Origin: Erysipelotrichaceae bacterium UBA4808 | Lineage (GTDB): Bacteria > Bacillota_I > Bacilli_A > Erysipelotrichales > Erysipelotrichaceae | Length of the DNA stretch: 13,578 bases | Direction of reading: 5' to 3' | NCBI GenBank assembly: GCA_002402585.1 | Contig: DHGC01000005.1 | Coordinates: 1 to 13,578, forward strand | Shown: one piece after another, positions 1 through 7,016 of the stretch | Layout of the letters: each line of letters begins with the position of its first letter | How positions within the stretch are numbered: the first letter of the stretch is position 1 | Made by a program: the position numbers and the translations under genes | Notes under the pieces: model-generated | The model's input: the letters and a program-made list of their open reading frames with translations, nothing else | Told to the model about the DNA's origin: nothing | The model's database searches: none

Positions 1-418
1 TGATCTGTTTAAGATGAATCATACGTGGCACAACCACTGCTGGTGATACCGCTGCCAAGACCGAGCCCAATAACGCAGCTTCCAATACACTGATATTAAA
101 GATCCATGTGGCAATACAGATGATCGTCAAGATTTCAAATGTGGCTGGTATAAAAGACATCAAAAGCGCAGGGCGTCCAATTTGCTTCAAATCCTTCAAG
201 TCAAGATTAAGTCCCGCTCTAAGCAGAATGACAATCAAGGCAATCTGTCTTAGTTCAGGCGATATCAAAAGAATCTTATCTGAGAGCAGATTGAACCCAT
301 AAGGTCCCAAGATCATCCCTGCAATCATCATGCCCATCAAACCAGGTAACTTAATTCTTTGGAACAGTCCTGCGAGTACCAATCCCACCAGAATCATCCA
401 TGCCATACTTTGTAACAT
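1..418 (-). CDS. Cation:proton antiporter (CPA family), N-terminal part, cut by window edge
   Basis: About 139 codons are visible; the gene runs off the left edge. The product is very hydrophobic and starts MLQSMAWMILVGLVLAGLFQ. It carries hallmarks of the Na+/H+ exchanger fold (PF00999 type): an N-terminal helix followed by RIKLPGLMGMMIAGMILGP, then ILLRAGLNLD, then GSVLAAVSPAVVVPRM. These match the first four or so membrane segments of CPA antiporters, which exchange monovalent ions for protons across the cytoplasmic membrane. The start ATG at 416-418 follows a GGAGG ribosome site at 423-427. The gene has its own promoter and a leader that resembles a fluoride riboswitch, so a role in fluoride or halide-linked ion export is a reasonable inference. 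The ion cannot be read from this fragment. It is separated from the upstream sortase by about 180 bases and is probably a separate unit. Confidence 0.85.
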   Translation of the reverse strand, partial: MLQSMAWMILVGLVLAGLFQRIKLPGLMGMMIAGMILGPYGFNLLSDKILLISPELRQIALIVILLRAGLNLDLKDLKQIGRPALLMSFIPATFEILTIICIATWIFNISVLEAALLGSVLAAVSPAVVVPRMIHLKQI

Positions 419-427
419 ATTTCCTCC

Positions 428-472
428 AAAAAAAGCTGATGCCTGTCAAAAGAAGACAGAAGTCATCAGCTT
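428..472 (-). terminator. Intrinsic terminator (attenuator) directly before the antiporter ribosome site
   Basis: On the minus strand AAGCTGATG (472-464) pairs with CATCAGCTT (441-433), and CTGTC (459-455) pairs with GACAG (447-443). An internal loop separates the two helices and the apical loop is short. A run of seven T (434-428) follows. The ribosome site begins one base after the T-run. Its 5' arm is the 3' strand of the putative riboswitch, so aptamer folding and termination exclude each other. Confidence 0.8.
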
Positions 473-513
473 ACGCGATTCACACCAAGGTGTTGGGAGA
501 CATTCATTCCCAA
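455..513 (-). promoter_or_regulatory. Putative fluoride (crcB-type) riboswitch
   Basis: Read on the minus strand, a 6-bp helix TTGGGA/TCCCAA (513-508 with 498-493) closes the loop ATGAATGTC. After an inserted CACC..GGTG hairpin comes GCTGATGACTTCTGTC (470-455), close to the conserved 3' element of the crcB motif (CUGAUG followed by pyrimidine-rich bases). Loop bases GAA and GTC can pair with GACTTC (464-459) with one bulged T, giving the pseudoknot of that class. The 3' strand is shared with the terminator, so ligand-stabilised pseudoknot formation would allow readthrough, the usual logic of these switches. Antiporters are known partners of the class. The small GC/GC helix before CTGATG and the inserted hairpin are non-standard, so the class is probable, not certain. 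Confidence 0.6.
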
Positions 514-517
514 ATGA

Positions 518-546
518 ATTTTATTATCTCCGTTCATTTAAGTCAA
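518..546 (-). promoter_or_regulatory. Promoter of the antiporter leader
   Basis: A TTGACT -35 box (546-541) and a TAAAAT -10 box (523-518) are 17 bases apart. The predicted start, near 511, falls at the first helix of the putative aptamer, which supports both calls. The -35 box lies inside the 19-bp direct repeat. Confidence 0.7.
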
Positions 547-556
547 TGAAACTTTA
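538..556. repeat. 19-bp direct repeat, copy 1 (antiporter side of adhesin/sortase islet)
   Basis: The 19 bases ttaagtcaatgaaacttta here are identical to those at 6495-6513, in the same orientation. Flanking bases differ at once on both sides. This copy supplies the -35 box of the antiporter promoter. The two copies bracket the c-di-GMP riboswitch, adhesin and sortase. Confidence 0.85.
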
Positions 557-600
557 TATATTTCCTGAAGTTGCTGCATTATCAAGCAATTTCATTCAAT

Positions 601-1350
601 CTAAGGAAGATGCTTGATTCTTCCATATAAAGCATATCGAGCGTTGGTGTATTCATACGAACAGGTCACTAAAGTTACAATTCGATCATCAGCATTCAAT
701 TCAATCTGACTCTTAAATGTAGATAAATCTTGAAGCGACTGAACATAATCTATAAAATCTTTGTCATCATTAAAGTCAAATCGTACAGACTCATAACTTC
801 CATCCACAACAATACCTGCAAAAAACTCGATTTGATAATTCCCATTGGGAGTGAAGATTGGTAGTGTCGGATGTGCTTGATAATAACCATCGTTTTTATA
901 ATTGATTAAAGAGGAAAACATAGATCCATCTTTCATATTATGACCATAGATAATCGTATTTCGATCTAAAAAGTCAGCTTGATTACGATAATCGATGAAT
1001 ATGGAACCTAACTTATTCTTCTCTCGAGTAAAAAGATGCGTAAGATAAAACTCATTATCTTCACCTTTTACCAAAGGGTAATTGATTTCATCCCCATCTG
1101 TGCCAATCCATCCAATAAAATCAGGGTTTTGTGTCTTTAACAACTGAAAATCAATTGAAAGTTGATTGGTTTCAAGATTCGGAGTGTCTGACTCTCTCGA
1201 AATACGCAACTGCTTGTATACTTCATCCCCCAGACGATAGTCCGAACTCGCTGAATAAAGCATAAAAGCCGAACTTAAAACGCCTATTAATGATAGGAAG
1301 ATCAATACATTTGAGACTGAATTTCGTAATCTTATGCGTTTCTTTTTCAT
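601..1350 (-). CDS. Class B sortase
   Basis: This membrane-anchored cysteine transpeptidase attaches sorting-signal proteins to peptidoglycan outside the cell. The 249-residue product has a basic N-terminus, one membrane segment (about 14-34) and a class B catalytic domain: NPDFIGWI near 75, GSIFIDYRN (115-123), the catalytic His137 in IIYGHNM, the catalytic Cys230 in LVTCSY and Arg238 in ARYALYGR. These are the SrtB signatures, not those of class A or C. It lies directly downstream of the LPQTG adhesin on the same strand, its obvious substrate. No convincing Shine-Dalgarno precedes the ATG, and an intrinsic terminator stands 16 bases upstream, so expression is probably low and by readthrough from the adhesin transcript. 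Class B enzymes are best known for NPQTN or (S/P)PXTG substrates, so the LPQTG partner is worth noting. Upstream in frame there is a stop and no other start. Confidence 0.93.
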   Translation of the reverse strand: MKKKRIRLRNSVSNVLIFLSLIGVLSSAFMLYSASSDYRLGDEVYKQLRISRESDTPNLETNQLSIDFQLLKTQNPDFIGWIGTDGDEINYPLVKGEDNEFYLTHLFTREKNKLGSIFIDYRNQADFLDRNTIIYGHNMKDGSMFSSLINYKNDGYYQAHPTLPIFTPNGNYQIEFFAGIVVDGSYESVRFDFNDDKDFIDYVQSLQDLSTFKSQIELNADDRIVTLVTCSYEYTNARYALYGRIKHLP

Positions 1351-1365
1351 AGGATTTGCTTTTAC

Positions 1366-1421
1366 TAAAAAGAGAGAGTCTTTGGTTCAGTTTCAACTCG
1401 AGCAAAGTGGATCTCTCTTTT
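1366..1421 (-). terminator. Terminator-like hairpin between adhesin and sortase
   Basis: On the minus strand AAAAGAGAGA pairs with TCTCTCTTTT, the helix continues CTTTG/CAAAG, and TTTTT follows. It lies about 60 bases after the adhesin stop and ends 16 bases before the sortase ATG. The A/T-rich arms would also work in the other direction. It probably sets a high adhesin to sortase ratio. Confidence 0.65.
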
Positions 1422-1476
1422 ATTTAGAATAATCATATTCTCAACGAATGACAAGCTTTATCCATAAATTCCAAGT

Positions 1477-4400
1477 TTACTTCTTGATTATTTTAAACCT
1501 ATCATTCAATAAGAGGATAAACAATGATGAGAATAATATCAAAGAAAGCCATGCTAAACGATTTGTAGAATCATCCCCTGTTTGCGGCAACCCAATTGTT
1601 CGGGTATTCGTAAAGGTTGATAAATGTGTCGTGCCAGCCATAATTGTTCCCGTCGCAGCTACACTCACAAGCGTATAACCATCGCGAGAATAATCAGCTT
1701 CAGTAACTTGATAAGCCGTCCCCATGGGTAAACCGATAATTGTAATACTTTGACCATGACTCAACGAGACTGTATCACCACTCGTTATTGAACCATTTGG
1801 AACACCGATTCCAATGTAACGATACGTTTCAGTGGTACCTGTTAATGTCAGTGTAAAATTGAATGTCTTTGTAGTGCTTGCGGCGTTTCCACTAACAGTC
1901 TTTCTAATAGTAAGATTTCCAAGATCAAACGTATTAGTGAAAACTGCAACTTTGGTTGTGCCGGCTTCGATGGTTCCAGAATCATCTAAACTGCTTGTCG
2001 AATAGCCATCCATCGTATAATCTGCTTCAACAACCTGATAGTTAACGCCCATTGGTAATCCAACTACGGTAATGCTCTGACCATGTGCAAGTGAAATCGT
2101 ATCGCCACTCTTGATGGTGCCGTTCGATACACCATTTCCAAGATACGTATAGGTTTCAGTGTTATTCTCAAGCGTGAATGTAAAGCTAAACAATTTATTT
2201 GTATCTGCGCCTTCACCCTGAACACTCTTGCTTATAACAAGATTCCCAATTTCGCGCGTATTGGTAAAAGAAGCGATGTGCGTTGCGCCCGCCTCGATGA
2301 TGCCATGGTCCTGAGCACTTGCAGTCGTGTAACCATCAAACGAATAATCAAGTTCCAAGACCGTGTATGCAGCACCCATTGGAAGCCCAATGATCTTGAT
2401 CGATTGACCATGCGTTAATGAAATAGTATCTCCGCTCGAAATCGTTCCATCTGCAACACCACTTCCAATATACGCATAGTTATCTGGAGCATCTTCAAAT
2501 GTAACGACGAAATCAAATGCCTTGGTCATTTCACCAGAATTTCCAGATACTGTTTTTGTTATCACAAGATTCCCGACATCAAAAGTGTTTGTGAATGTCG
2601 CAGTTTGTGTTGCATCAACGATGATTGGCCCACTTGCATTTAAGCTACGCGTCGTATAGCCATCCGGTGTATAATCATCCTCAACCACAGAGTATGTCGC
2701 ATTTAACGGAATGCCCAGCACAGTTATGCTTTGACCATGGCTGAGTGAAACAGTACCGCCACTAGAAATCGTCCCACCTGGAACACCACTTCCAACGTAT
2801 GCATAAGATCCTGGCGCATCTGTTAAATTAAGCGTAAAATCAAAAGCTTTCGTCAAATCAGCCCCTTCTCCGGCGACTGATTTACTAATTGTTAGGTTGC
2901 CAGCTGTACCTTCAAGAAAATTCTGGATACGAATATTATTCGAACCACCATTGATTGAAGATGTTACCGTTCCATCAACAGTCGATACAACGACAGAATA
3001 TCTGTTTTCATCTAAAGTATATCCAACAGGTACAGCCGTTTCCCTTAGTACATAGGTTCCATCTGGAATTACGCGTAGGGTGAGAACTCCATCACTACCA
3101 GTTCTTCCTGTTTTGATTACGGTTGTGTCATCATTCGCAAACAAAGTAAATTCAACATTTGCTAATGCGGATCCACTACCCGCTGTTTTCGTAATACTAA
3201 TCCATCCATTTCTTAAAAGACTTGCACTGCCATCAGAGGAAAGAATGGTATATGGAGTCCCAACATCAACAATTTGACTATCATTTCCAATTAATGAAAC
3301 AAAGTTTGTGACTGTTCCAGGCTCACCAGTAATATCTGTTTTGTAGGTAATACGATATGCTTTAGAATTATCTTCAATACTAAAGCTTAAAGTACGTGTC
3401 GAATTGTTGTAATTGATGTTTGTCCCTAAAACCAAGGGAACCTCTGATCCTAAGGTATATGAACCATCAGAGTTTAGAGACATTTCATGCATGGTTATAT
3501 TTCCGGCAATGACTAATGTACCACTAGAATTCATTCTTAAATCAATTCCAACAGGCAATGTATCTTCAATTCGATCGACAGGTTGAGTCGTGTTGTATGG
3601 TTGATAATTAACCGTCCACTGTAATTCACCTGCAGTTGGACGTAATGTAGTTTTACTTAGCAAATTACTGTTAATTGTCACAACCTGTGTTTCATTAATT
3701 CCTGGTGTCCAGTTCTCAGTTCGTAAATTGGCTGTATTGGTTCTACTTATGGTTTGATTTGTTGAAAAATATTGTTCCGCAACCTCATCTGTTACTTTTG
3801 CTTTAACTAAAACAACATAAGGTTGATTCAATGTTTGAAATGTAAACGTCGCAGTACTTCCACTTACAACTGCACTTAATCCAGCTACAGTATCTGGAGT
3901 CGTATCAGACGCATGAACCATTCCTCCTGATAAGAATCCTTGAAAAATTAAATAATCCGAACCAGGGACTACCTCAACAAATTCCCAACCTGTTGGTAAT
4001 GTGTCTGTCACCGTAACTGTACCCAATACAGTTCCATTCGCATTCGTTGTATTGGTTAAATCAATTCCATCCGCATTAATGCTTAATCTAAAAATCGCAG
4101 TCTTTTCAATGTAGTTAAAACCATTTAAAGCATTTGTTGTAGAGTTATTTACTCCTGCAGCTGGATTTGCCATTGCAGTTCTATTTAACATTCTCTTATC
4201 AAGCATACGATTGACAAATGCTACTGTTCCTGTTGCTGCATTTAAACGAATTGTATCACTGAAAAGCGAAGCTGTATTATTAATGGGAACACTATTATTG
4301 GGCGGAGTTCCAATGAATACATTTGGATCGACTACCTGACTATCAAAACTAAACGAATTTATTTCTGTTGTAGATAAACCAGTAACTTCAATTAAGTCCG

Positions 4401-6075
4401 CAACACGAGTAGCTCCTTGGAATATACCGATTACATTTTCACTTAAACCTGTACTTCCAACAAAATTACTCGCGTATTTTTGACCATATCTTGGAGTTAA
4501 ATCTGCAGCATTCAATCCTACAGGCAATCCAGTTACGGTTGATAATGTGATCGAGTTTCCATACACAAGTAAATCATAAACCTTTAATTCCGGAATAGAC
4601 TGTCCTCTTGCGTCGACATTCACAGTCCATCGAATCAATTGATTTGAAAGGCTTACTCTTACACCTGATTTTGAAATCGCATTATATCCTACAGTAACTG
4701 GCACATTCCCAGTACTAATCGCAGGCACAGGTAAACCATCCCAGACAATATTAGCTGAGTTATTATAAGTTGTTGTCCCTGTCACATTTGTTTGATCTGG
4801 TACATTACTTACAATAATTAATCGAATCATCGAAGTAATATTACCTATTGAATATTCATTACTACCATTTGGAGTTATAGGTGTACTTACATCCCATCCA
4901 CTACCATTCCATGTTTGCCAAGAAGCTTGATTAAATGTTAATCCACTGGGTAATGCATCTGTAATAATTACATTATTTAAAGAAGCGCCTGCAGGATTAG
5001 CAGTAATTGTCCAAGTAATTGTTCGATTGGCAGGATTATAGACACCTCCGACCGCATCGCTTGATACACCTGATTTTGAAATCCAATTGGGTGGAGTAAA
5101 TGTTACAGTTTCAGGATCTTGATCTAAAATCGTCGTTATTAAATCGATTGTTTCTCTTAAAACGGCCGTATTTGTTACACTTTGTTGAGAAGTCGCATAA
5201 TATGCCGTATCCGAAATTTGAGTCTTAAATGTGATTGTTGTTGGCGTATTAGTTCCTTCAGGAAATACGTAGGATATTTGATTATTCGTAATAGCAATGG
5301 GGGTAGGTACACTATTTACTGTAAAAGAATCCGCAATATACGTCCCAACACTTTGTAGGTTATCAAAAAATTCCAAACCTGCTAAATCAATAACATCGTT
5401 TGATCCTTGTAAAGCCGATAAATTAACTGTCCACAAAATACTTTGAGTCGCTAAATCAACAGTTCCAGATTTTATAACGTCATATGTAATTGGTAGAGGA
5501 GGAACATTTAGAGTAAATTCTTTTTCCAGAATGTTAATAATGTAATCACCGGGTCCTCCAGTAAACGCATCCGCATCAAATTCAAAATCCGCAATAAACT
5601 GAGCTGTAACAGTATTTGAAGTTCCATCAAAAACCTCATCATCCCCATCAAAGGTTATGGTCGCAGTAACCATCTTTGTTATAGGGTCTGTCGCGAAGCT
5701 AGCAGTCCCTACTTTTATGGTTCCCATATTAAGTTCGATACTACTGCTCGATAACAACGTAAACGCATTACTCAATTGGAGTGTAACGGTATCACCTTTA
5801 CGTACATATTGTGCACCTACTGGTACTGGATCATCAAAATCACCCAATACAGGAATACCAAATGAGATCTCTACTTTAATCGGTTCAGTACTATCAATAG
5901 TTCCATTTTCCGCAATTTCAATATCATTTTGAGTTACGGTCGCATCTAAATTACTAAGAATCGTTGGATTCAAAACATCTGCTTGTACTGGGCTTAGCGC
6001 TACACTGCTTAGTAACATAACCAAAGTAAGTATAATATTCCAAATCTTTCTGAACTGTCTTTTAAATCCTTTCAT
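1477..6075 (-). CDS. Large LPQTG-anchored surface adhesin with isopeptide-type repeats
   Basis: The 1532-residue protein has a basic, hydrophobic signal peptide (1-32, probable cleavage after VQA). About 900 residues of adhesin-like beta-sandwich modules follow, recognisable by recurring starts (IKSG, ISKSG, LLSKTT), an ILWTV/ITWTI/LQWTV strand and D-LP-G turns near residues 200, 335, 467, 640 and 820. Then comes a CnaB/SpaA-type domain (957-1058) with candidate isopeptide residues Lys963, Glu1012 and Asn1052. Next are four tandem 109-residue modules (1059-1491) with invariant Lys, Glu and FTNT Asn. The C-terminus is a sorting signal: LPQTG at 1496-1500, a hydrophobic segment and the basic tail RFKIIKK. 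It is therefore a stalk-like wall-anchored adhesin. Matrix or cell binding is inferred from the fold; the ligand is unknown. The start has AAAGGTG four bases upstream. A c-di-GMP riboswitch lies upstream and a sortase downstream. No pilin motif was recognised. Confidence 0.93.
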   Translation of the reverse strand: MKGFKRQFRKIWNIILTLVMLLSSVALSPVQADVLNPTILSNLDATVTQNDIEIAENGTIDSTEPIKVEISFGIPVLGDFDDPVPVGAQYVRKGDTVTLQLSNAFTLLSSSSIELNMGTIKVGTASFATDPITKMVTATITFDGDDEVFDGTSNTVTAQFIADFEFDADAFTGGPGDYIINILEKEFTLNVPPLPITYDVIKSGTVDLATQSILWTVNLSALQGSNDVIDLAGLEFFDNLQSVGTYIADSFTVNSVPTPIAITNNQISYVFPEGTNTPTTITFKTQISDTAYYATSQQSVTNTAVLRETIDLITTILDQDPETVTFTPPNWISKSGVSSDAVGGVYNPANRTITWTITANPAGASLNNVIITDALPSGLTFNQASWQTWNGSGWDVSTPITPNGSNEYSIGNITSMIRLIIVSNVPDQTNVTGTTTYNNSANIVWDGLPVPAISTGNVPVTVGYNAISKSGVRVSLSNQLIRWTVNVDARGQSIPELKVYDLLVYGNSITLSTVTGLPVGLNAADLTPRYGQKYASNFVGSTGLSENVIGIFQGATRVADLIEVTGLSTTEINSFSFDSQVVDPNVFIGTPPNNSVPINNTASLFSDTIRLNAATGTVAFVNRMLDKRMLNRTAMANPAAGVNNSTTNALNGFNYIEKTAIFRLSINADGIDLTNTTNANGTVLGTVTVTDTLPTGWEFVEVVPGSDYLIFQGFLSGGMVHASDTTPDTVAGLSAVVSGSTATFTFQTLNQPYVVLVKAKVTDEVAEQYFSTNQTISRTNTANLRTENWTPGINETQVVTINSNLLSKTTLRPTAGELQWTVNYQPYNTTQPVDRIEDTLPVGIDLRMNSSGTLVIAGNITMHEMSLNSDGSYTLGSEVPLVLGTNINYNNSTRTLSFSIEDNSKAYRITYKTDITGEPGTVTNFVSLIGNDSQIVDVGTPYTILSSDGSASLLRNGWISITKTAGSGSALANVEFTLFANDDTTVIKTGRTGSDGVLTLRVIPDGTYVLRETAVPVGYTLDENRYSVVVSTVDGTVTSSINGGSNNIRIQNFLEGTAGNLTISKSVAGEGADLTKAFDFTLNLTDAPGSYAYVGSGVPGGTISSGGTVSLSHGQSITVLGIPLNATYSVVEDDYTPDGYTTRSLNASGPIIVDATQTATFTNTFDVGNLVITKTVSGNSGEMTKAFDFVVTFEDAPDNYAYIGSGVADGTISSGDTISLTHGQSIKIIGLPMGAAYTVLELDYSFDGYTTASAQDHGIIEAGATHIASFTNTREIGNLVISKSVQGEGADTNKLFSFTFTLENNTETYTYLGNGVSNGTIKSGDTISLAHGQSITVVGLPMGVNYQVVEADYTMDGYSTSSLDDSGTIEAGTTKVAVFTNTFDLGNLTIRKTVSGNAASTTKTFNFTLTLTGTTETYRYIGIGVPNGSITSGDTVSLSHGQSITIIGLPMGTAYQVTEADYSRDGYTLVSVAATGTIMAGTTHLSTFTNTRTIGLPQTGDDSTNRLAWLSLILFSSLFILLLNDRFKIIKK
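1603..2901 (-). repeat. Four tandem 327-bp modules inside the adhesin gene
   Basis: Residues 1059-1164, 1168-1273, 1277-1382 and 1386-1491 are homologous 106-residue modules with 3-residue linkers. Each starts GNL-I-K, has a G-GV--G-I-SG-T-SL-HGQSI core and ends FTNT. Position 7 is always Lys, 74 always Glu and 105 always Asn, the arrangement expected for one intramolecular Lys-Asn isopeptide bond per module. The modules have diverged (modules 3 and 4 are roughly half identical), so this is an old duplication. Confidence 0.9.
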
Positions 6076-6120
6076 AAAACACCTTTCCTTTCAGCTGTAA
6101 TTCGTCATTTTCATAGAAAT

Positions 6121-6135
6121 ATCTATGCCATAGAT
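6121..6135. promoter_or_regulatory. Perfect palindrome in the adhesin leader
   Basis: ATCTATG and CATAGAT flank one central base, 46 bases before the adhesin start. It could be an operator or an RNA hairpin. No regulator gene is linked to it here. Confidence 0.4.
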
Positions 6136-6137
6136 TC

Positions 6138-6281
6138 TTATCTTAGATTACTTGAGCTTGCAAGATCCCCAGTAAATGCACCTTCGATATCCGCATATGC
6201 AGTGATGAACATATCGTTATTACTTGACGAGAAATATTTGAATCGATAATAATTCAATACAGAAGGTTTATCCAAACCCAT
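6138..6281 (-). CDS. Possible 47-codon ORF between riboswitch terminator and adhesin
   Basis: An ATG right after the terminator T-run opens 47 codons ending LASSSNLR, with codon use that looks coding in the second half (for example MFITAYADIEGAF). No Shine-Dalgarno precedes it and I do not recognise the product. The plus strand is also open through most of this stretch, up to a stop near 6247. It may be a small protein, a decayed gene end, or just untranslated leader. It lies inside the block bounded by the direct repeats and would be translated only when the riboswitch allows readthrough. Confidence 0.25.
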   Translation of the reverse strand: MGLDKPSVLNYYRFKYFSSSNNDMFITAYADIEGAFTGDLASSSNLR

Positions 6282-6283
6282 TC

Positions 6284-6313
6284 AAAAAGACCACAGAAAT
6301 AATCTCTGCGGTC
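6284..6313 (-). terminator. Intrinsic terminator of the c-di-GMP riboswitch
   Basis: On the minus strand GACCGCAGA (6313-6305) pairs with TCTGTGGTC (6297-6289), nine pairs including one G-T, around a 7-base loop, followed by TTTTT (6288-6284). GACC also forms the end of the aptamer, so aptamer closure should compete with the terminator (an ON switch by inference). It would also end any readthrough from trpP. Confidence 0.85.
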
Positions 6314-6388
6314 AACCTATCCTAGCATTTTCAATGCCTTAGACGTTTTACTTTGCGCCCTTGTCTTTCAATCAAGTTTGCCAATCTC
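6310..6388 (-). promoter_or_regulatory. Cyclic di-GMP-I (GEMM) riboswitch
   Basis: Read on the minus strand, the conserved blocks of the class appear in order with normal spacing: GGCAAAC (6382-6376), a short hairpin with a GAAA loop, GGCGCAAAG (6359-6351), ACGTCTAAGG ahead of a GCATT/AATGC hairpin, then CTAGGATAGGTTGACC back to 6310. The GAAA tetraloop and the CTAAGG/TAGGA receptor are the tertiary contact of this fold. A terminator follows at once. Known function of the class: sensing the second messenger c-di-GMP to control motility, attachment and surface proteins, which fits the adhesin and sortase downstream. Confidence 0.9.
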
Positions 6389-6425
6389 TTTTTTTCAATC
6401 AAATGCATGAATAATTAACATGATT

Positions 6426-6455
6426 AATATATCATATCTAGTTTTGATCTGACAA
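6426..6455 (-). promoter_or_regulatory. Promoter of the riboswitch-adhesin-sortase transcript
   Basis: A TTGTCA -35 box (6455-6450) and a TATATT -10 box (6431-6426) are 18 bases apart. Transcription would start near 6419, about 30 bases ahead of the aptamer. The promoter lies inside the repeat-bounded block, so the module carries its own control. Confidence 0.55.
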
Positions 6456-6494
6456 GACTATTGACTTTTCAGCTTATTTTCTTCGCAAATCTTG

Positions 6495-6513
6495 TTAAGT
6501 CAATGAAACTTTA
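6495..6513. repeat. 19-bp direct repeat, copy 2 (3' end of trpP)
   Basis: Identical to 538-556, same orientation. This copy contains the last codons and the TAA stop of trpP (encoding VSLT and stop). A repeat that covers a gene's 3' end is a common sign of insertion that rebuilds the target gene. Confidence 0.85.
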
Positions 6514-7016
6514 CGAATCTTTGCCCCTTTCATGACCAATTGAGCTGTTTTATACAAAACCAAGGTCAATGCAGTATTCGCCAGTGCAGTCGGCAATACC
6601 ACCACCATAAACAAAGCTGTAAACGGTGCTGGTAAGCCTACCATAAAGAGTGCACTGCCTAAGAACACGATCCCACTGACGATGGTACCCAAGAAGCCTA
6701 ATGCAGAGACTTTAATCAAATTCATCTGTACACTGAAAAGCTTGATCAATATCAAAACAAATAAAGCTGAAATAATTTTATCAAAGACAGATGGAAGTTG
6801 ACCTCCAGGAAAACCAGTGGTCATCGCCGCCATCACTCCAGCCACAAAACCAATCACAATGGTATTCTTCAAATACGGTTGAAACAAGATGGCAATAAAC
6901 ATCGTTGCCAATAAGAAATCAGGTTTGACATTCCCTAATAGAGCGGGAGTCACTGCATGTAAAGTTAAGCCCAATGCCAATAAGATGCCTGCTAATACGA
7001 GTTCGCGTGTTTTCAT
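6495..7016 (-). CDS. trpP: Tryptophan transporter TrpP
   Basis: This 173-residue integral membrane protein for tryptophan uptake closely follows the Bacillus TrpP (formerly YhaG) pattern: MKT-ELV start, LHAVTPALLGNVKPDFLL, FPGGQLPSVFDK, GTIVSGIVFLGSALFMVGLP and VVLPTALANT. About five membrane segments are visible and the length is normal for the family. The start ATG (7016-7014) overlaps the stop of a short leader ORF and has AAAGGA nine bases upstream. Specificity is independently supported by the upstream T-box with a UGG (Trp) specifier. The stop codon lies in the 19-bp direct repeat shared with 538-556. Transcription is expected to rise when uncharged tRNA-Trp accumulates. Confidence 0.92.
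   Translation of the reverse strand: MKTRELVLAGILLALGLTLHAVTPALLGNVKPDFLLATMFIAILFQPYLKNTIVIGFVAGVMAAMTTGFPGGQLPSVFDKIISALFVLILIKLFSVQMNLIKVSALGFLGTIVSGIVFLGSALFMVGLPAPFTALFMVVVLPTALANTALTLVLYKTAQLVMKGAKIRKVSLT

Noticed and set aside
428..513. Antiporter leader as a yybP-ykoY, c-di-AMP (ydaO) or lysine riboswitch
   Set aside because: The conserved blocks of these classes are not found; the CTGATG 3' element, short helix 1 and pseudoknot geometry fit only the crcB type.
1223..1405. A 60-codon frame overlapping the sortase start
   Set aside because: It runs through the terminator hairpin and out of frame into the sortase; it has no ribosome site or recognisable sequence.
1477..6075. Adhesin as a pilus backbone subunit
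   Set aside because: No clear pilin motif or accompanying pilin-type class C sortase and second subunit was seen; a single large anchored stalk is the simpler reading.
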